DNA from: Rhodospirillaceae bacterium
GTDB lineage: Bacteria; Pseudomonadota; Alphaproteobacteria; UBA8366; GCA-2717185
Assembly: GCA_002717185.1 (NCBI GenBank)
Contig: PBDC01000018.1
Span: forward strand, 51,445-59,220
DNA length: 7,776 nt
Reading direction: 5' to 3'
The notes beneath the pieces were generated by a model. That model made no database searches and was not told the DNA's origin. It worked only from the letters and a program-made list of their open reading frames with translations. Below are positions 7,382 through 7,776 of the stretch, piece by piece (position 1 is the stretch's first letter; each line of letters begins with the position of its first letter). A program made the translations under genes and the position numbers.

Positions 7382-7546
7382 GGAACTGCGCTTCGCCCTT
7401 AGGTTCCCCGCCAATAGCTTTAGAAAGTCATGCTTACCCTTAAACTTTCAGAAATCTTGGTTAATATCAAAGTAAATTTGGAAAATTTCCATGATTTTGA
7501 CCAAAAGTGTTTCCGCGCAATGCTAAGTTTAGGTTCAAATTGGGGA

Positions 7547-7552
7547 TATAAT
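7547..7552 (+). promoter_or_regulatory. Possible -10 element for the glycosyltransferase gene
   Basis: A perfect TATAAT on the plus strand, 19 nt before the preferred GTG start. No good -35 sequence lies 16-18 nt upstream. Transcription from it would begin about 7559, giving a leader that starts at the ribosome binding site, which is unusually short. It may be a chance match in AT-rich DNA. Confidence 0.3.
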
Positions 7553-7558
7553 AGTGAT

Positions 7559-7565
7559 AAAGGAG
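7559..7565 (+). promoter_or_regulatory. Ribosome binding site deciding the start of the glycosyltransferase gene
   Basis: AAAGGAG lies 6 nt before the in-frame GTG at 7572, a normal spacing. The in-frame ATG at 7566 directly abuts the site and is therefore a poor start. Confidence 0.7.
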
Positions 7566-7571
7566 ATGGGG

Positions 7572-7776
7572 GTGGACGATAGGCAACGCCAACCGCGTGT
7601 GTTGGTTTATAGCCACGATTCGTTCGGTCTTGGCCATTTGCGGCGATGTCGTGCGCTGGCGCATGCAATTTGCGAGGATATCGATGATCTGTCCGTTCTC
7701 ATCCTTTCTGGTTCGCCGATTATCGGCAGTTTCGACTTCCGGTCACGAGTTGATTTCGTGCGAGTACCCGGCGTCA
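7572..7776 (+). CDS. Glycosyltransferase, COG4671-like (5' part only)
   Basis: Only the first 68 codons are inside the window. The product begins with a short polar leader, then the strand RVLVYSHDSFGLGHLRRC (residues 9-26), then LSVLILSGSP and a segment FDFRSRVDFVRVPGV. A YSHD.FGLGHLRR start followed by LILSGSP is typical of the predicted glycosyltransferases of COG4671, which have a GT-B fold related to MurG; the Gly-rich loop after the first strand lies at the donor/acceptor cleft. Full family members are near 390-400 aa, so most of the gene lies to the right. The GTG at 7572 is chosen for its ribosome binding site spacing. It is divergent from the ABC gene, and the shared intergenic region suggests related function or joint control. 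Acceptor and donor sugars are unknown. Confidence 0.8.
   Translation, partial: MDDRQRQPRVLVYSHDSFGLGHLRRCRALAHAICEDIDDLSVLILSGSPIIGSFDFRSRVDFVRVPGV

Larger units (their letters stand above)
7382..7571. promoter_or_regulatory. Divergent intergenic region between the ABC gene and the glycosyltransferase gene
   Basis: An AT-rich region that must hold promoters for both divergent genes. It contains three short inverted repeats. TGGAAAATTTCCA (7479-7491) is perfect around a central A. TTTTGACCAAAA (7495-7506) is perfect around AC. GAAAGT (7423-7428) pairs with ACTTTC (7444-7449) in the probable ABC leader. The first two are adjacent and could be operator sites. No regulator is identified. Confidence 0.5.

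Noticed and set aside
7420..7668. An 82-codon open frame on the minus strand
   Set aside because: It overlaps the glycosyltransferase start in antisense and the divergent promoter region; no recognisable product.

Overview
The window looks like a piece of an alphaproteobacterial chromosome, perhaps a Rhodospirillales- or Rhizobiales-like lineage. It has moderate to high GC, hopanoid-type squalene genes, and a glycosyltransferase/ABC cluster that I associate with that class. The species cannot be told from sequence alone. All recognisable genes except the last are on the minus strand, so they read from high to low coordinates.

Right part (about 7776 down to 3746): a divergent intergenic region (7382-7571) separates a plus-strand glycosyltransferase, cut by the right edge, from a minus-strand three-gene run. 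The run is a large ABC exporter-type protein (transmembrane domain plus nucleotide-binding domain, 4721-7381), a stand-alone cyclic-nucleotide-binding protein (4246-4701) and a small SAM-dependent methyltransferase (3746-4237). Gaps of 19 and 8 nt suggest one transcript. The ABC protein is unusual. Its ATPase domain carries about 290 extra residues between the Q-loop region and the signature motif, built partly from repeated copies of its own helical segment, and several catalytic positions are replaced. This is the best candidate in the window for a poorly described system: possibly a nucleotide-regulated or ATPase-impaired transporter tied to a glycosyltransferase and a methyltransferase. 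That link is inferred from gene order only.

Middle (2968-3745): about 780 bp without a recognisable gene. It holds one fairly strong inverted repeat (3681-3717) and is locally AT-rich.

Left part (2967 down to 1): hpnC, hpnD and hpnE in the usual order on the minus strand. hpnE overlaps hpnD by 4 nt and runs off the left edge. Together HpnD, HpnC and HpnE convert two farnesyl diphosphates via presqualene diphosphate and hydroxysqualene to squalene, the precursor of hopanoids. No squalene-hopene cyclase or other hopanoid gene is visible here, but the operon may continue beyond position 1.

No rRNA, tRNA, CRISPR array, insertion sequence or clear rho-independent terminator was found.
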